Origin: Aegicerativicinus sediminis
GTDB lineage: Bacteria > Bacteroidota > Bacteroidia > Flavobacteriales > Flavobacteriaceae
Reading direction: 5' to 3'
Assembly (NCBI RefSeq): GCF_015476115.1
Contig: NZ_CP064295.1
Location: 2,660,001-2,724,000, forward strand
DNA: 64,000 nucleotides
A program made the translations under genes and the position numbers. Shown here in pieces: positions 46,813 through 55,606 of this stretch (position 1 is the stretch's first letter; the number at the start of each line of letters is the position of its first letter). Below the pieces are notes generated by a model. That model worked only from the letters and a program-made list of their open reading frames with translations, was not told the origin of the DNA and did not search any database.

Positions 46813-46842
46813 CAAATATATTTTATTTTGTTGGAAACACAA
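46813..46842 (-). promoter_or_regulatory. Bacteroidetes-type promoter for tRNA-Arg
   Basis: On the minus strand TTG (46842-46840), exactly 19 bases, then TATATTTG (46820-46813), 12 bases before the tRNA. It is a full match to the consensus. Confidence 0.75.
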
Positions 46843-47306
46843 AGTTAAAGAGTCGTAAAAGCTTATTCCAAATGGGGCGAAAAAAATGTAAATAGTAACC
46901 AGTTTTTAGAATTTATATGAAAATACCTACAAGTATTTGGTTTCAAGACAGTTAATGTAAAATCCTTTGGTTATTATGTCGAATAAATAGACATTTTATC
47001 GACTTAACATAAATTAACATTAAGATTATCGTAGCTTCATATTAGTAAATGTCCTGTGTTTTCAGGACGTTTCTGTCTTCCCTGATTAATAGCACGATTA
47101 AAATTTAAAAGGTCTACAAACCTATTGCGCATACCCATGTCTTCTAAAGGTCATTGAGAGAATCGACTTCCCCTTAAATTATCTCACTGACATTTTTGAA
47201 CTTAAAGTTTACAAAAGGGTTCAGCATTTAATCTTCCCCGCAATGTTGTTCCAATGTTTTGAAATGCTATTAACTAAACATAATAACCAACTAAACACTT
47301 AGAGGG
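46843..47306. other. Intergenic region upstream of the adhesin gene
   Basis: It holds no gene that I can support. A small hairpin GTCCTG-TGTTTT-CAGGAC is at 47051-47068 without a T-run. The stretch from 47070 to 47306 is probably part of a long leader or the promoter region of the adhesin gene. No full TTG/TAnnTTTG pair was recognised. Confidence 0.5.
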
Positions 47307-50285
47307 ATGAAACCAAAACTTACAAATTCAGATTACAGCTGGAAAAATTTGAAAACATTTTTTTTCAGAAAAATGAAAAATCCGAAACGGAAACCTAAAA
47401 TTCTAACTGCTTCTATTTTTTTAACCGTTTTAGTATTTTCAGCTTTATTTATTGGCCAAAAAACCAACCAAAGGTTCCTTGAACCTACTTTAATTTTTGA
47501 GGATGCGAACAATACCTTGGCTGAAGTTATCTCCGGGGAAGATAAATGGGAAACCGTTGAGACATATGAGTTGACGCTTAATGCCAACTCCGAAACGACT
47601 AATATGATGTCGCCACCTCCTCCCACAAAATTAAGCTTGGAACAGGTGCGGAATGGTAGTGGTGATTCGCCGTTAGTTAATGTTGATTGGCAGAATGGTA
47701 ATGCTGGAGCTTCTAACGCTCATTATGTAGAGGGTTGGGGAATTCCCTATCGTGCAATCATTACCAATATTCCGGCAGGTACCCATTCTATAGATATAGC
47801 TTGGGATATAAAGCATTCCAGCGCAAATGCAATTGATTTTATAGGATATTACGATTTACTGGATTATGAACCAGGCACCCACGCCGCTAATTTTAATCAC
47901 CTAAAAGAAACAATAGATCCTACTTCGGGTTATAGTGGAATGGGTTTAGAGAGTACTGCGGATATACCAGAACCTGATTTTTCCGGGGTACCAAATGATG
48001 CCTTAAATACATTCAATGCTATAAAATCAGATAATTTAGCTAAAATGGCCATTTGGAATGGTACTATTAATTCTATGACATATGTTTCTCAAGGAGACCT
48101 TGCCGCTGCATCTTCAACTACCGTTCTTCGTATTGTCTTTACAACAGATGGCGGTGATTTAATACTTTCATGGAGTGGCCATATAGCCAAAAAAACGGAT
48201 TGGGGTGATGGAAACTCGGCATCTGCGGTCAGTGGCTCACCTTACCATTCTAGAATTTTGCAGTGGGATGAAGGTAATAATGGAGATTTTACTTCCGTTG
48301 GAAACCAAGACAGATCGTTATCTGCAGCGGCAGTAATAAATCCGCCTCCATGTAATGTAGCTGGACCTGGTCTTGTTTGTCCGTCATCGACAGGGCATGT
48401 ATATGAAAATGATGCCGTTCTGCCCAATAGCACTAGTATAATCCCCGATGGATATAAATATCAATGGAGTGTTACTGGAAATGGTAATATTTCATCAGGG
48501 GACTCAGGCACTGGTGCTAAGGTTAGTGTCGATGCGGGAACAGGATGCGGTATTTCTTATACTGTAAAACTAACAATTACTACAACAAACGATGTTTTTG
48601 TTACGTCTTGTGAAAAAATTGTTAGTGTTGAGGATTCTACCTCTCCGACCTGGACGACCAGCCCTGGTGCGGATGCGACGATCGACTGTCCGTCGGAGCC
48701 TGTGTTCACAGCGCCTACCGCGAGCGACGAGTGCTCGACAGCGACCGTGAACGAGATATCCGATGTCACGACCCCTGGCTCATGCACCGGCACCTACGTC
48801 AGGACCAAGACATGGGAGGCTGTTGACGACTGCGGCAACAAGAGTTCCCAGGTGACCCAGACCATCACGGTTAGGGACATCACCTCTCCGACCTGGACGA
48901 CCAGCCCTGGTGCGGATGCGACGATCGACTGTCCGTCGGAGCCTGTGTTCACAGCGCCTACCGCGAGCGACGAGTGCTCGACAGCGACCGTGAACGAGAT
49001 ATCCGATGTCACGACCCCTGGCTCATGCACCGGCACCTACGTCAGGACCAAGACATGGGAGGCTGTTGACGACTGCGGCAACAAGAGTTCCCAGGTGACC
49101 CAGACCATCACGGTTAGGGACATCACCTCTCCGACCTGGACGACCAGCCCTGGTGCGGATGCGACGATCGACTGTCCGTCGGAGCCTGTGTTCACAGCGC
49201 CTACCGCGAGCGACGAGTGCTCGACAGCGACCGTGAACGAGATATCCGATGTCACGACCCCTGGCTCATGCACCGGCACCTACGTCAGGACCAAGACATG
49301 GGAGGCTGTTGACGACTGCGGCAACAAGAGTTCCCAGGTGACCCAGACCATCACGGTTAGGGACATCACCTCTCCGACCTGGACGACCAGCCCTGGTGCG
49401 GATGCGACGATCGACTGTCCGTCGGAGCCTGTGTTCACAGCGCCTACCGCGAGCGACGAGTGCTCGACAGCGACCGTGAACGAGATATCCGATGTCACGA
49501 CCCCTGGCTCATGCACCGGCACCTACGTCAGGACCAAGACATGGGAGGCTGTTGACGACTGCGGCAACAAGAGTTCCCAGGTGACCCAGACCATCACGGT
49601 TAGGGACATCACCTCTCCGACCTGGACGACCAGCCCTGGTGCGGATGCGACGATCGACTGTCCGTCGGAGCCTGTGTTCACAGCGCCTACCGCGAGCGAC
49701 GAGTGCTCGACAGCGACCGTGAACGAGATATCCGATGTCACGACCCCTGGCTCATGCACCGGCACCTACGTCAGGACCAAGACATGGGAGGCTGTTGACG
49801 ACTGCGGCAACAAGAGTTCCCAGGTGACCCAGACCATCACGGTTAGGGACATCACCTCTCCGACCTGGACGACCAGCCCTGGTGCGGATGCGACGATCGA
49901 CTGTCCGTCGGAGCCTGTGTTCACAGCGCCTACCGCGAGCGACGAGTGCTCGACAGCGACCGTGAACGAGATATCCGATGTCACGACCCCTGGCTCATGC
50001 ACCGGCACCTACGTCAGGACCAAGACATGGGAGGCTGTTGACGACTGCGGCAACAAGAGTTCCCAGGTGACCCAGACCATCACGGTTAGGGACATCACCT
50101 CTCCGACCTGGACGACCAGCCCTGGTGCGGATGCGACGATCGACTGTCCGTCGGAGCCTGTGTTCACAGCGCCTACCGCGAGCGGACGAGTGCTCGACAG
50201 CGACCGTGAACGAGATATCCGATGTCACGACCCCTGGCTCATGCACCGGCACCTACGTCAGGACCAAGACATGGGAGGCTGTTGA
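47307..50285 (+). CDS. Giant surface protein with HYR-like repeats, N-terminal part (frameshifted)
   Basis: The frame of 992 codons starts at 47307; MKNPKRKPK 22 residues later is an alternative start. It has a hydrophobic signal-anchor (about 34-50), a non-repetitive region (about 75-345) with a likely beta-sandwich fold, a PKD-like stretch (about 348-440), then 81-residue repeats. Each repeat contains DITSPTWTTSP, IDCPSEPVFTAPTA and WEAVDDCGNKSSQ with six cysteines or fewer; the pattern matches HYR-like adhesin repeats. An extra G at about 50184 shifts the frame in repeat 7 and causes a stop at 50283-50285. Without it the frame continues to 51551 (about 1,414 residues in all, after also repairing the second indel). 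Whether the break is real or a sequencing error is open. Confidence 0.75.
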   Translation: MKPKLTNSDYSWKNLKTFFFRKMKNPKRKPKILTASIFLTVLVFSALFIGQKTNQRFLEPTLIFEDANNTLAEVISGEDKWETVETYELTLNANSETTNMMSPPPPTKLSLEQVRNGSGDSPLVNVDWQNGNAGASNAHYVEGWGIPYRAIITNIPAGTHSIDIAWDIKHSSANAIDFIGYYDLLDYEPGTHAANFNHLKETIDPTSGYSGMGLESTADIPEPDFSGVPNDALNTFNAIKSDNLAKMAIWNGTINSMTYVSQGDLAAASSTTVLRIVFTTDGGDLILSWSGHIAKKTDWGDGNSASAVSGSPYHSRILQWDEGNNGDFTSVGNQDRSLSAAAVINPPPCNVAGPGLVCPSSTGHVYENDAVLPNSTSIIPDGYKYQWSVTGNGNISSGDSGTGAKVSVDAGTGCGISYTVKLTITTTNDVFVTSCEKIVSVEDSTSPTWTTSPGADATIDCPSEPVFTAPTASDECSTATVNEISDVTTPGSCTGTYVRTKTWEAVDDCGNKSSQVTQTITVRDITSPTWTTSPGADATIDCPSEPVFTAPTASDECSTATVNEISDVTTPGSCTGTYVRTKTWEAVDDCGNKSSQVTQTITVRDITSPTWTTSPGADATIDCPSEPVFTAPTASDECSTATVNEISDVTTPGSCTGTYVRTKTWEAVDDCGNKSSQVTQTITVRDITSPTWTTSPGADATIDCPSEPVFTAPTASDECSTATVNEISDVTTPGSCTGTYVRTKTWEAVDDCGNKSSQVTQTITVRDITSPTWTTSPGADATIDCPSEPVFTAPTASDECSTATVNEISDVTTPGSCTGTYVRTKTWEAVDDCGNKSSQVTQTITVRDITSPTWTTSPGADATIDCPSEPVFTAPTASDECSTATVNEISDVTTPGSCTGTYVRTKTWEAVDDCGNKSSQVTQTITVRDITSPTWTTSPGADATIDCPSEPVFTAPTASGRVLDSDRERDIRCHDPWLMHRHLRQDQDMGGC

Positions 50286-50826
50286 CGACTGCGGCAACAA
50301 GAGTTCCCAGGTGACCCAGACCATCACGGTTAGGGACATCACCTCTCCGACCTGGACGACCAGCCCTGGTGCGGATGCGACGATCGACTGTCCGTCGGAG
50401 CCTGTGTTCACAGCGCCTACCGCGAGCGACGAGTGCTCGACAGCGACCGTGAACGAGATATCCGATGTCACGACCCCTGGCTCATGCACCGGCACCTACG
50501 TCAGGACCAAGACATGGGAGGCTGTTGACGACTGCGGCAACAAGAGTTCCCAGTGACCCAGACCATCACGGTTAGGGACATCACCTCTCCGACCTGGACG
50601 ACCAGCCCTGGTGCGGATGCGACGATCGACTGTCCGTCGGAGCCTGTGTTCACAGCGCCTACCGCGAGCGACGAGTGCTCGACAGCGACCGTGAACGAGA
50701 TATCCGATGTCACGACCCCTGGCTCATGCACCGGCACCTACGTCAGGACCAAGACATGGGAGGCTGTTGACGACTGCGGCAACAAGAGTTCCCAGGTGAC
50801 CCAGACCATCACGGTTAGGGATATAA
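48640..50826 (+). repeat. Nine tandem 243-bp coding repeats, GC-rich
   Basis: Unit starts (cctctccg) are at 48640, 48883, 49126, 49369, 49612, 49855, 50098, 50342 and 50584. All steps are 243 bases except 244 (unit 7, one extra G at about 50184) and 242 (unit 8, one G missing at about 50553). Units that I compared by eye are otherwise identical at base level, including silent positions. One unit has 150 G or C of 243, far above the AT-rich flanks in the same gene. Confidence 0.95.
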
Positions 50827-51551
50827 CAGACCCTGTAATCACTTATTGCCCATTGGATATTGTTATTGAATGTGATGAATCTGAGGATCCAGCTAATACT
50901 GGACAAATGACTGCCACAGACACTTGTAGTGATCCTGTAATTACTTACAGTGACAAATCCACACCAAATGGATGTCAACAAATAATTGTTAGAACTTGGA
51001 GAGCTGAGGATGCTTGTGGAAATTTTGTTACTTGTACACAAAATATAATAGTTAGAGATCGAACTGCACCAACCTTTACAGGTTGTGATGGTATAGGAGA
51101 CGTAACCGCTTCAGATAATTGCTCTGCAACTGAAAATATCACACTTTTCTATCGTGATAATGGAACCACTCGGACATGGACTGCGATAGACGAAAGTGGT
51201 AATATTAATACTTGTGATCAAGATTTATCAGTGCAAGCTTCAGCTTCATTGGTCGATCCTGTTCAAACAAATTCTACATTAAAAGCTGAGGGAGATATCC
51301 TTGTTAAGGCATTTCCAAATCCATTTGAGGATAGTGTGAAATTTCTTATTGATATCCCAGAAGCTGGCGAAGGTACTTTAGACCTTGTAAATATCTTAGG
51401 GCAAAAAATTCAATCAGTTCACTCAGGTAAATTTGTAAAGGGTACAAATAGTTTAGAAGTGAAATTGAAAGAGCGCCAAACTCGTATGCTTTTCTATGTT
51501 TTAAATATAAATGGGAAAAAGAAAAGTGGAAAGTTAATACAAAGTGAATAA
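50553..51551 (+). CDS. Surface protein C-terminal part with type IX sorting domain
   Basis: This frame continues the adhesin after the second indel (a missing G at about 50553). It holds the last repeat, one divergent AT-rich repeat (DITDPVITYCPLDIVIECDES, then CQQIIVRTWRAEDACGNFV), a shorter one, and a terminal 80-residue type A sorting domain. That domain contains VKAFPNPFEDSVKFLIDIPE, then LDLVNILGQKIQSV and a final KSGKLIQSE. The sorting domain shows that the intended product is exported by the type IX system. The start at 50553 is only the first codon of the open frame and is not a true start. Confidence 0.75.
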   Translation: MTQTITVRDITSPTWTTSPGADATIDCPSEPVFTAPTASDECSTATVNEISDVTTPGSCTGTYVRTKTWEAVDDCGNKSSQVTQTITVRDITDPVITYCPLDIVIECDESEDPANTGQMTATDTCSDPVITYSDKSTPNGCQQIIVRTWRAEDACGNFVTCTQNIIVRDRTAPTFTGCDGIGDVTASDNCSATENITLFYRDNGTTRTWTAIDESGNINTCDQDLSVQASASLVDPVQTNSTLKAEGDILVKAFPNPFEDSVKFLIDIPEAGEGTLDLVNILGQKIQSVHSGKFVKGTNSLEVKLKERQTRMLFYVLNINGKKKSGKLIQSE

Positions 51552-51566
51552 ACTTGTATTAAATTG

Positions 51567-51594
51567 AAAAGGGCGTCTTAGACGCCCTTTTTTT
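51567..51594. terminator. Terminator after the adhesin gene
   Basis: Stem AAAAGGGCGTC / GACGCCCTTTT with a tight four-base loop (TTA plus pairing edge) and a seven-T run. It also lies just past the end of the small convergent gene. Confidence 0.8.
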
Positions 51595-51605
51595 ATTATT
51601 AAATC

Positions 51606-51761
51606 TTAATCCAACGCCCTTTGGGTTACATAGCTTCGCCAAGCAATAATGGCTAATTGAAGTTTAGATGCCTTGGAAATATCTAGTCCTTTTTTTGTGT
51701 AACTAGGCAATATCTTTTTATTGAGTTTTGCCAATAACTTGAACCATTCTTTTTTATTCAT
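51606..51761 (-). CDS. Small conserved flavobacterial protein (51 residues)
   Basis: An ATG at 51761 (minus) opens a 51-codon frame ending TAA at 51606. The protein begins MNKKEWFKLLAKLNKKILPSY, continues with KKGLDISKASKLQLAIIAWR and ends YVTQRALD. I recognise the pattern (LAKxNKxxLPS, then KAsKxQxAIxxWrxYVT) from small proteins of Flavobacteriia that databases sometimes call SsrA-binding protein; it has nothing of SmpB and that name should not be used. It is basic and helical, without a membrane segment. Function is unknown. Confidence 0.7.
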   Translation of the reverse strand: MNKKEWFKLLAKLNKKILPSYTKKGLDISKASKLQLAIIAWRSYVTQRALD

Positions 51762-52168
51762 TGCGGTTGGTTTCCCATAAAGATATCACAAAAACAAAAA
51801 AAATCGCAAACGGTTAGGTATCTGCGATCTTTTTAAATCTATAACATGTTGTTTAGATATTCTAGGAGTACAATAATAATGGTAATCATGGTTCTTAGGT
51901 TTAAATTGATTAATTGATGAATTGAACTTCGAAAATATAATCCCTAAGAGAATTGACCAACAAAACCATGGAAAAAGGATGAAATAGCCTATAAGATTAT
52001 AACTACTATTGATTAAACTATTTTAAATTGAAACAATAAATAAACAGTTTAATTTAATTTAGTAATTGATGATTCAATTAAATGTAATAAATTGTAATTT
52101 TTCTAGGGGAAATTCCAGTCGGAATGACAGAAATTTTCGTTTTTCAGTTGGAAAGGACCTAAAACCTT
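51762..52168. other. AT-rich intergenic region with one hairpin
   Basis: It holds no supported gene. A hairpin ATCGCA / TGCGAT with a 14-base loop and A/T tracts on both sides (51801-51834) could end transcripts arriving from the blaR1-like gene or act as a leader signal for the small gene. A second small inverted repeat ATTCC-AGTC-GGAAT lies at about 52108-52121. Confidence 0.45.
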
Positions 52169-54091
52169 TCAATTTGATTTTATAAATAAGCCATCTCCAT
52201 TTTGTCCAAAATAAATCGATGGAATCCCATCTTTTCCTTTATTTATTGCGGATGCTTTATTGCCTTCCTCATTCTCCAGATTTATTTTTAATTGTGTTAT
52301 TTCACCGTCTGAGTTTCTTCTAACCTTTGAGAACTTAACTTTTAGGCCTTCCTCATCTAAATTTTTACTTAGTTCATCCAATTCACTTTTTTTGGTGTTT
52401 TTGTCAATTTTGAAAGTGTTCAGTCCTTTGCCATCACGGATAAAAAAGACACCGTCGTTTGGTTTTCGAATCCTATATCCTTTCACTGTTTGGGTATTGT
52501 CATCGGAATCTTTTACCATGAAAAATTTATCACCGGAGGTGCCTTCTAATTTAATAGCCTTAGGTGACTTTGAAGAATTGGCTTTTGTTCCATTGTAAAT
52601 AATCACCTTATCACCCTTAACGGTATGAGTACTATCTTGACGCCAAACGAATTTAGAATCCCCAGTGGCTACAAAATTGAATTTTACACCTTCTTCTGTG
52701 GACGATATTTTATCTGAATTCCAGACCATTATTTTTTCCGTAGAATCGTTTTGTACAATGCTGTATGCATGTGGGCTGTTAGTTCTATACACATAAACAT
52801 TAGACCCATTATCAGAACCAATTACCCGAACATCACTTGAATCCTTGGATATGAAAACCAGAGTATCCGCCTTAATTTTGCTAAGGGGTTTTCCTTTCTC
52901 CACTTCAAATGTCTGGGACATGCTATGCTTAGAAGACTTGAAGGAAATCCCTTTTGTTTCTCTATCCATTTCTATAATAATGTCTTTAATGGGCTGATCA
53001 TTATTTTGATTGAAGTTTCCAGAGGAAGTGTTTGATTTGTAGGTTATTTCGATACTGGTTATATACCCATTCCGATCTCTTTCTATTCCTTTAAAAGTTA
53101 TTGTCGCCCCTTCCTTTTTAAGAAGTTCTGAAATTGTAGCCATTTGTTTTTCTGTAGTCGTTTTAGAAACCGTGAAACGCAACACATTTTGATCTTGGGG
53201 ACTTTGTTGTGGTAAAGTTTCAATAGGTTTATCTATGTAAACCGTTGTGGCATTAAAAGTGAAAATAAAAATAGCAAACATTGGTATAAGTAAAACATAC
53301 TTCAATAAATGCGCTTTAGATGATTTAGGTTGTTGTAACATAACTATTCGTTTTTTGATTATTGAATTGAAAAAAGTTGATGAAAGCACTGGGGATTGAT
53401 TACCCAGTGTGGTTTTTAAAAGTAATTTTTGATAATTTATTTTTGAATTTGAATACGTTGTTGCAGATGCATCAGCAATAAATTCAAGATTTTCTCCTAT
53501 ACTTTTTTTAAGTAGCCAAGCAATTGGATTAAACCACAAAAAAATTGCAAATAATTCAGCGATTATTAAGTCCCATGTATGCCGGCCCAATACATGTACA
53601 TTTTCATGTTTGAATATTAACTTTAGTTCCTCATTTGAAAATAAAGAAGGATTACAAACAATATATGTAAAGAATGAAAAGGGCATTATTTTCTCATTAG
53701 ATCTATGATAAGTTAATCCGTCGAAAATATCAGGGTAAGTTTGTTTCAGGTGCCTAGTTACAGAGATTAAATTAACTATAAACCTAAGCAATAGAAATCC
53801 AACTACACTCCAGTATAAGATTGGTGCCAAATCCAGCCAAGAAAAGGTGTCATCAGTACTTTTTTGGTAGAAAGGTTGTGAGGCTTCTGCTTCACTTATC
53901 ATCGTTTGAGCGACTATGGGTATTTCTCGAATTTCTGTATGTTCAATGGTAATTGTAGGGAGGATTATTGCAAATAGGATACCTACAAGAAAATACCAAC
54001 GATGGTATTCAGCTAAATTGGTTTTCTTCAATAATAGGAAATATATCGTGTAAACTATGCCTAGGATTATGGAGACTTTAAGAAGATACAT
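52169..54091 (-). CDS. BlaR1-type M56 membrane metalloprotease sensor
   Basis: The 640-residue protein has three to four membrane segments in the first 285 residues and a cytosolic metalloprotease loop HENVH (162-166) with ENLEFIADA (E203) as the third ligand. This is the M56 signature. After the last membrane segment (about 264-285) the outer part carries no penicillin-binding domain. Instead it has a ~50-residue unit at 303-352 (RFTVSKTTTEKQMATISELLKKEG) that recurs at 559-606 (FKIDKNTKKSELDELSKNLDEEG). In the usual model the sensor cleaves BlaI when it detects its signal. What it detects is unknown; a beta-lactam is not indicated. It overlaps blaI by 14 bases. Confidence 0.85.
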   Translation of the reverse strand: MYLLKVSIILGIVYTIYFLLLKKTNLAEYHRWYFLVGILFAIILPTITIEHTEIREIPIVAQTMISEAEASQPFYQKSTDDTFSWLDLAPILYWSVVGFLLLRFIVNLISVTRHLKQTYPDIFDGLTYHRSNEKIMPFSFFTYIVCNPSLFSNEELKLIFKHENVHVLGRHTWDLIIAELFAIFLWFNPIAWLLKKSIGENLEFIADASATTYSNSKINYQKLLLKTTLGNQSPVLSSTFFNSIIKKRIVMLQQPKSSKAHLLKYVLLIPMFAIFIFTFNATTVYIDKPIETLPQQSPQDQNVLRFTVSKTTTEKQMATISELLKKEGATITFKGIERDRNGYITSIEITYKSNTSSGNFNQNNDQPIKDIIIEMDRETKGISFKSSKHSMSQTFEVEKGKPLSKIKADTLVFISKDSSDVRVIGSDNGSNVYVYRTNSPHAYSIVQNDSTEKIMVWNSDKISSTEEGVKFNFVATGDSKFVWRQDSTHTVKGDKVIIYNGTKANSSKSPKAIKLEGTSGDKFFMVKDSDDNTQTVKGYRIRKPNDGVFFIRDGKGLNTFKIDKNTKKSELDELSKNLDEEGLKVKFSKVRRNSDGEITQLKINLENEEGNKASAINKGKDGIPSIYFGQNGDGLFIKSN

Positions 54092-54455
54092 TGTCGTTGT
54101 CTTTTTTTTCTATTAGATCAATAATTTCCCGAAGTTCATCCGCGCTAATTTTTTCTTCGTTAGCAAAAAATGATACTACGTTTTTATAGCTATTATTAAA
54201 ATAGTTCTCTATGGCGGAAGACATAAACCCTTTTTTATAAGACTCTTTGCTTACAATAGGGTAGTATTGGTGAGTCTTTCCATATGCGTTGTGAGAAACG
54301 TATCCCTTTTCTTCAAGATTTCTTATTATGGTTGATAATGTATTGTAATGAGGTGTGCTTTCCTTCATCTCCTCCATAACATCTCGTACGAAGGCTTTTT
54401 TTAATTTCCAAAGCACATGCATTATCTCCTCTTCTTTGTTAGTTAATTTTTTCAT
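54078..54455 (-). CDS. BlaI/MecI-family repressor
   Basis: This 125-residue winged-helix repressor has the family start MKKLTNKEEEIMHVLWKLKKAFVRDVME, then YNTLSTIIRNLEEKGYVSHNAYGKTHQYYPIV and a C-terminal dimer helix region. It is the first gene of the blaI-blaR1 unit and overlaps the sensor gene by 14 bases. It should bind the palindromes directly upstream (54506-54547) and be removed by the M56 protease. Confidence 0.92.
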   Translation of the reverse strand: MKKLTNKEEEIMHVLWKLKKAFVRDVMEEMKESTPHYNTLSTIIRNLEEKGYVSHNAYGKTHQYYPIVSKESYKKGFMSSAIENYFNNSYKNVVSFFANEEKISADELREIIDLIEKKDNDNVSS

Positions 54456-54505
54456 CTATCTAAAGTTCTCTTTTTGCAGAAGTATTTCAATTGATGTTTC
54501 AAACA

Positions 54506-54547
54506 TATAACTAAAAAAATAGTTATACAACTATAAGTATAGTTATT
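54506..54547. promoter_or_regulatory. Palindrome cluster upstream of blaI (probable BlaI operator)
   Basis: Three overlapping perfect inverted repeats are present: TATAACTA-N6-TAGTTATA (54506-54527), ATAGTT-ATAC-AACTAT (54519-54534) and AACTATA-AG-TATAGTT (54529-54544). All are built from the same ACTAT/ATAGT half-site. They lie 51-89 bases before the blaI ATG, as expected for an autoregulated repressor. Confidence 0.6.
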
Positions 54548-54564
54548 TAACGAAAAATTTAGTT

Positions 54565-54592
54565 AAAAAAATACCCGCCATGCAGCGGGTTA
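54565..54592 (-). terminator. Terminator after the exported-protein gene
   Basis: Read on the minus strand: ACCCGC-TGCATG-GCGGGT followed by ATTTTTTT, 20 bases past the stop at 54613. This shows that the exported-protein gene and blaI are separate transcription units. Confidence 0.65.
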
Positions 54593-54612
54593 TTATTTTT
54601 AGTCGTTTTAAA

Positions 54613-55479
54613 TCACTTTGTGGAAATTATTATGGCGCCGTATTTTGCCTTTTCGCCATAGAACAATTTTCCTCTTTCGGGAGACAAAACTTCCATTTGT
54701 TCAATTTGCCCTTGCTCTTCTAGTTTTAGAGCATTGTTGTAACTAGATTCTTGCCCATCAATAATTACAAAATACTCACTTGCTCGAGGATCGTTTTGTA
54801 TTGAATAATTAAATCTTTTTGAATTAATAGAATTGAACTGAGACTCCATTTGTTTCATTAAATCTCCAATGTTGGTGGAATCTCCGAATTGGAACATAAA
54901 TTTATCTGTATCTTTAAAAAAGTCATCAAAATTAAACCCATTTAAGTTTTGTAGCTGCTGTCTAAAAATTGAGTCTGTTGGTGATCCAAATGAAAAGAAA
55001 TTAGGATTACTCAATAATCCCAGATTACCAAAACTGGCTCCATTTTGTTCTACAAATATCTGACCTCCCTTTCTGCCAAAACTAATTGTATCGATTGGCA
55101 TATTAGAAGATAATTGGATATTAGATGATTGACCATTATCTGAAACCATTTCAATTCTAATAGCCGTGATTTCTCCTAAATCATTTCGTTCTATGGATTC
55201 AAAAGAACCATTGATGCCATTCTCGGACAGCATTTCTTTGATATCCTCAAATTCAGAATCCGTAGTGTTTTTGTCAATTGTTATTATCACATCCGCCTCC
55301 TGGGGATTTAAAGAATTTGAAAAATTGACAGAAGGACGTAACTGTTGGTTTTCTGTTCGGTCAGTATGATTTTTTCCAAATAAATCATGCGAAACCAAAC
55401 CGATAAAAAGTAGTGAAATAATTGTAGCTGAAATTTTTAAAATCATTCTGGTTTTCATGATGCTTAAATTTAATTTCAA
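54613..55479 (-). CDS. Exported companion protein sharing a domain with the M56 sensor
   Basis: This 288-residue protein has a signal sequence (MKTRMILKISATIISLLFIGL, from the Met at residue 8, a likely alternative start). The unit at about 63-112 (VIITIDKNTTDSEFEDIKEMLSENG) matches both units in the M56 sensor. The last 60 residues read EYFVIIDGQESSYNNALKL and end YGEKAKYGAIIISTK, like the TonB plug-type ending found on many Bacteroidetes M56 sensors. The middle part (about 120-225) is polar and carries many Asn, Asp, Phe. So it looks like a detached output or decoy of the sensor. It is on the same strand just upstream of the blaI-blaR1 unit. Confidence 0.65.
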   Translation of the reverse strand: MKLNLSIMKTRMILKISATIISLLFIGLVSHDLFGKNHTDRTENQQLRPSVNFSNSLNPQEADVIITIDKNTTDSEFEDIKEMLSENGINGSFESIERNDLGEITAIRIEMVSDNGQSSNIQLSSNMPIDTISFGRKGGQIFVEQNGASFGNLGLLSNPNFFSFGSPTDSIFRQQLQNLNGFNFDDFFKDTDKFMFQFGDSTNIGDLMKQMESQFNSINSKRFNYSIQNDPRASEYFVIIDGQESSYNNALKLEEQGQIEQMEVLSPERGKLFYGEKAKYGAIIISTK

Positions 55480-55606
55480 AATTAGAGCTGTTATGACAAT
55501 CGTTGTAAACGGTTTAACTAAATTTTAAAATTAATTTGTTCTTGTTGAGAATCACCTCGCATCCTTTGATTAAATTGGATATATAGTATATTCGCAAAAA
55601 TTTTTT

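Noticed and set aside
46695-46895. A 66-codon plus-strand frame over the tRNA-Arg gene
   Set aside because: It is the antisense of tRNA-Arg and its promoter.
47040-47070. GTCCTG/CAGGAC hairpin considered as a riboswitch or terminator
   Set aside because: There is no T-run and no known riboswitch core; it is only a short hairpin in a leader.
48557-50737. A series of ~80-codon minus-strand frames with almost the same protein
   Set aside because: They are antisense shadows of the 243-bp coding repeats; their identity only mirrors repeat identity.
48640-50826. Repeat array considered as CRISPR
   Set aside because: Units are 243 bp, directly abutting, without unique spacers, and in frame with a surface-protein gene.
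54613-55479. Companion gene considered as part of the blaI-blaR1 transcript
   Set aside because: A terminator and an operator cluster lie between it and blaI, so it is a separate unit, though on the same strand.
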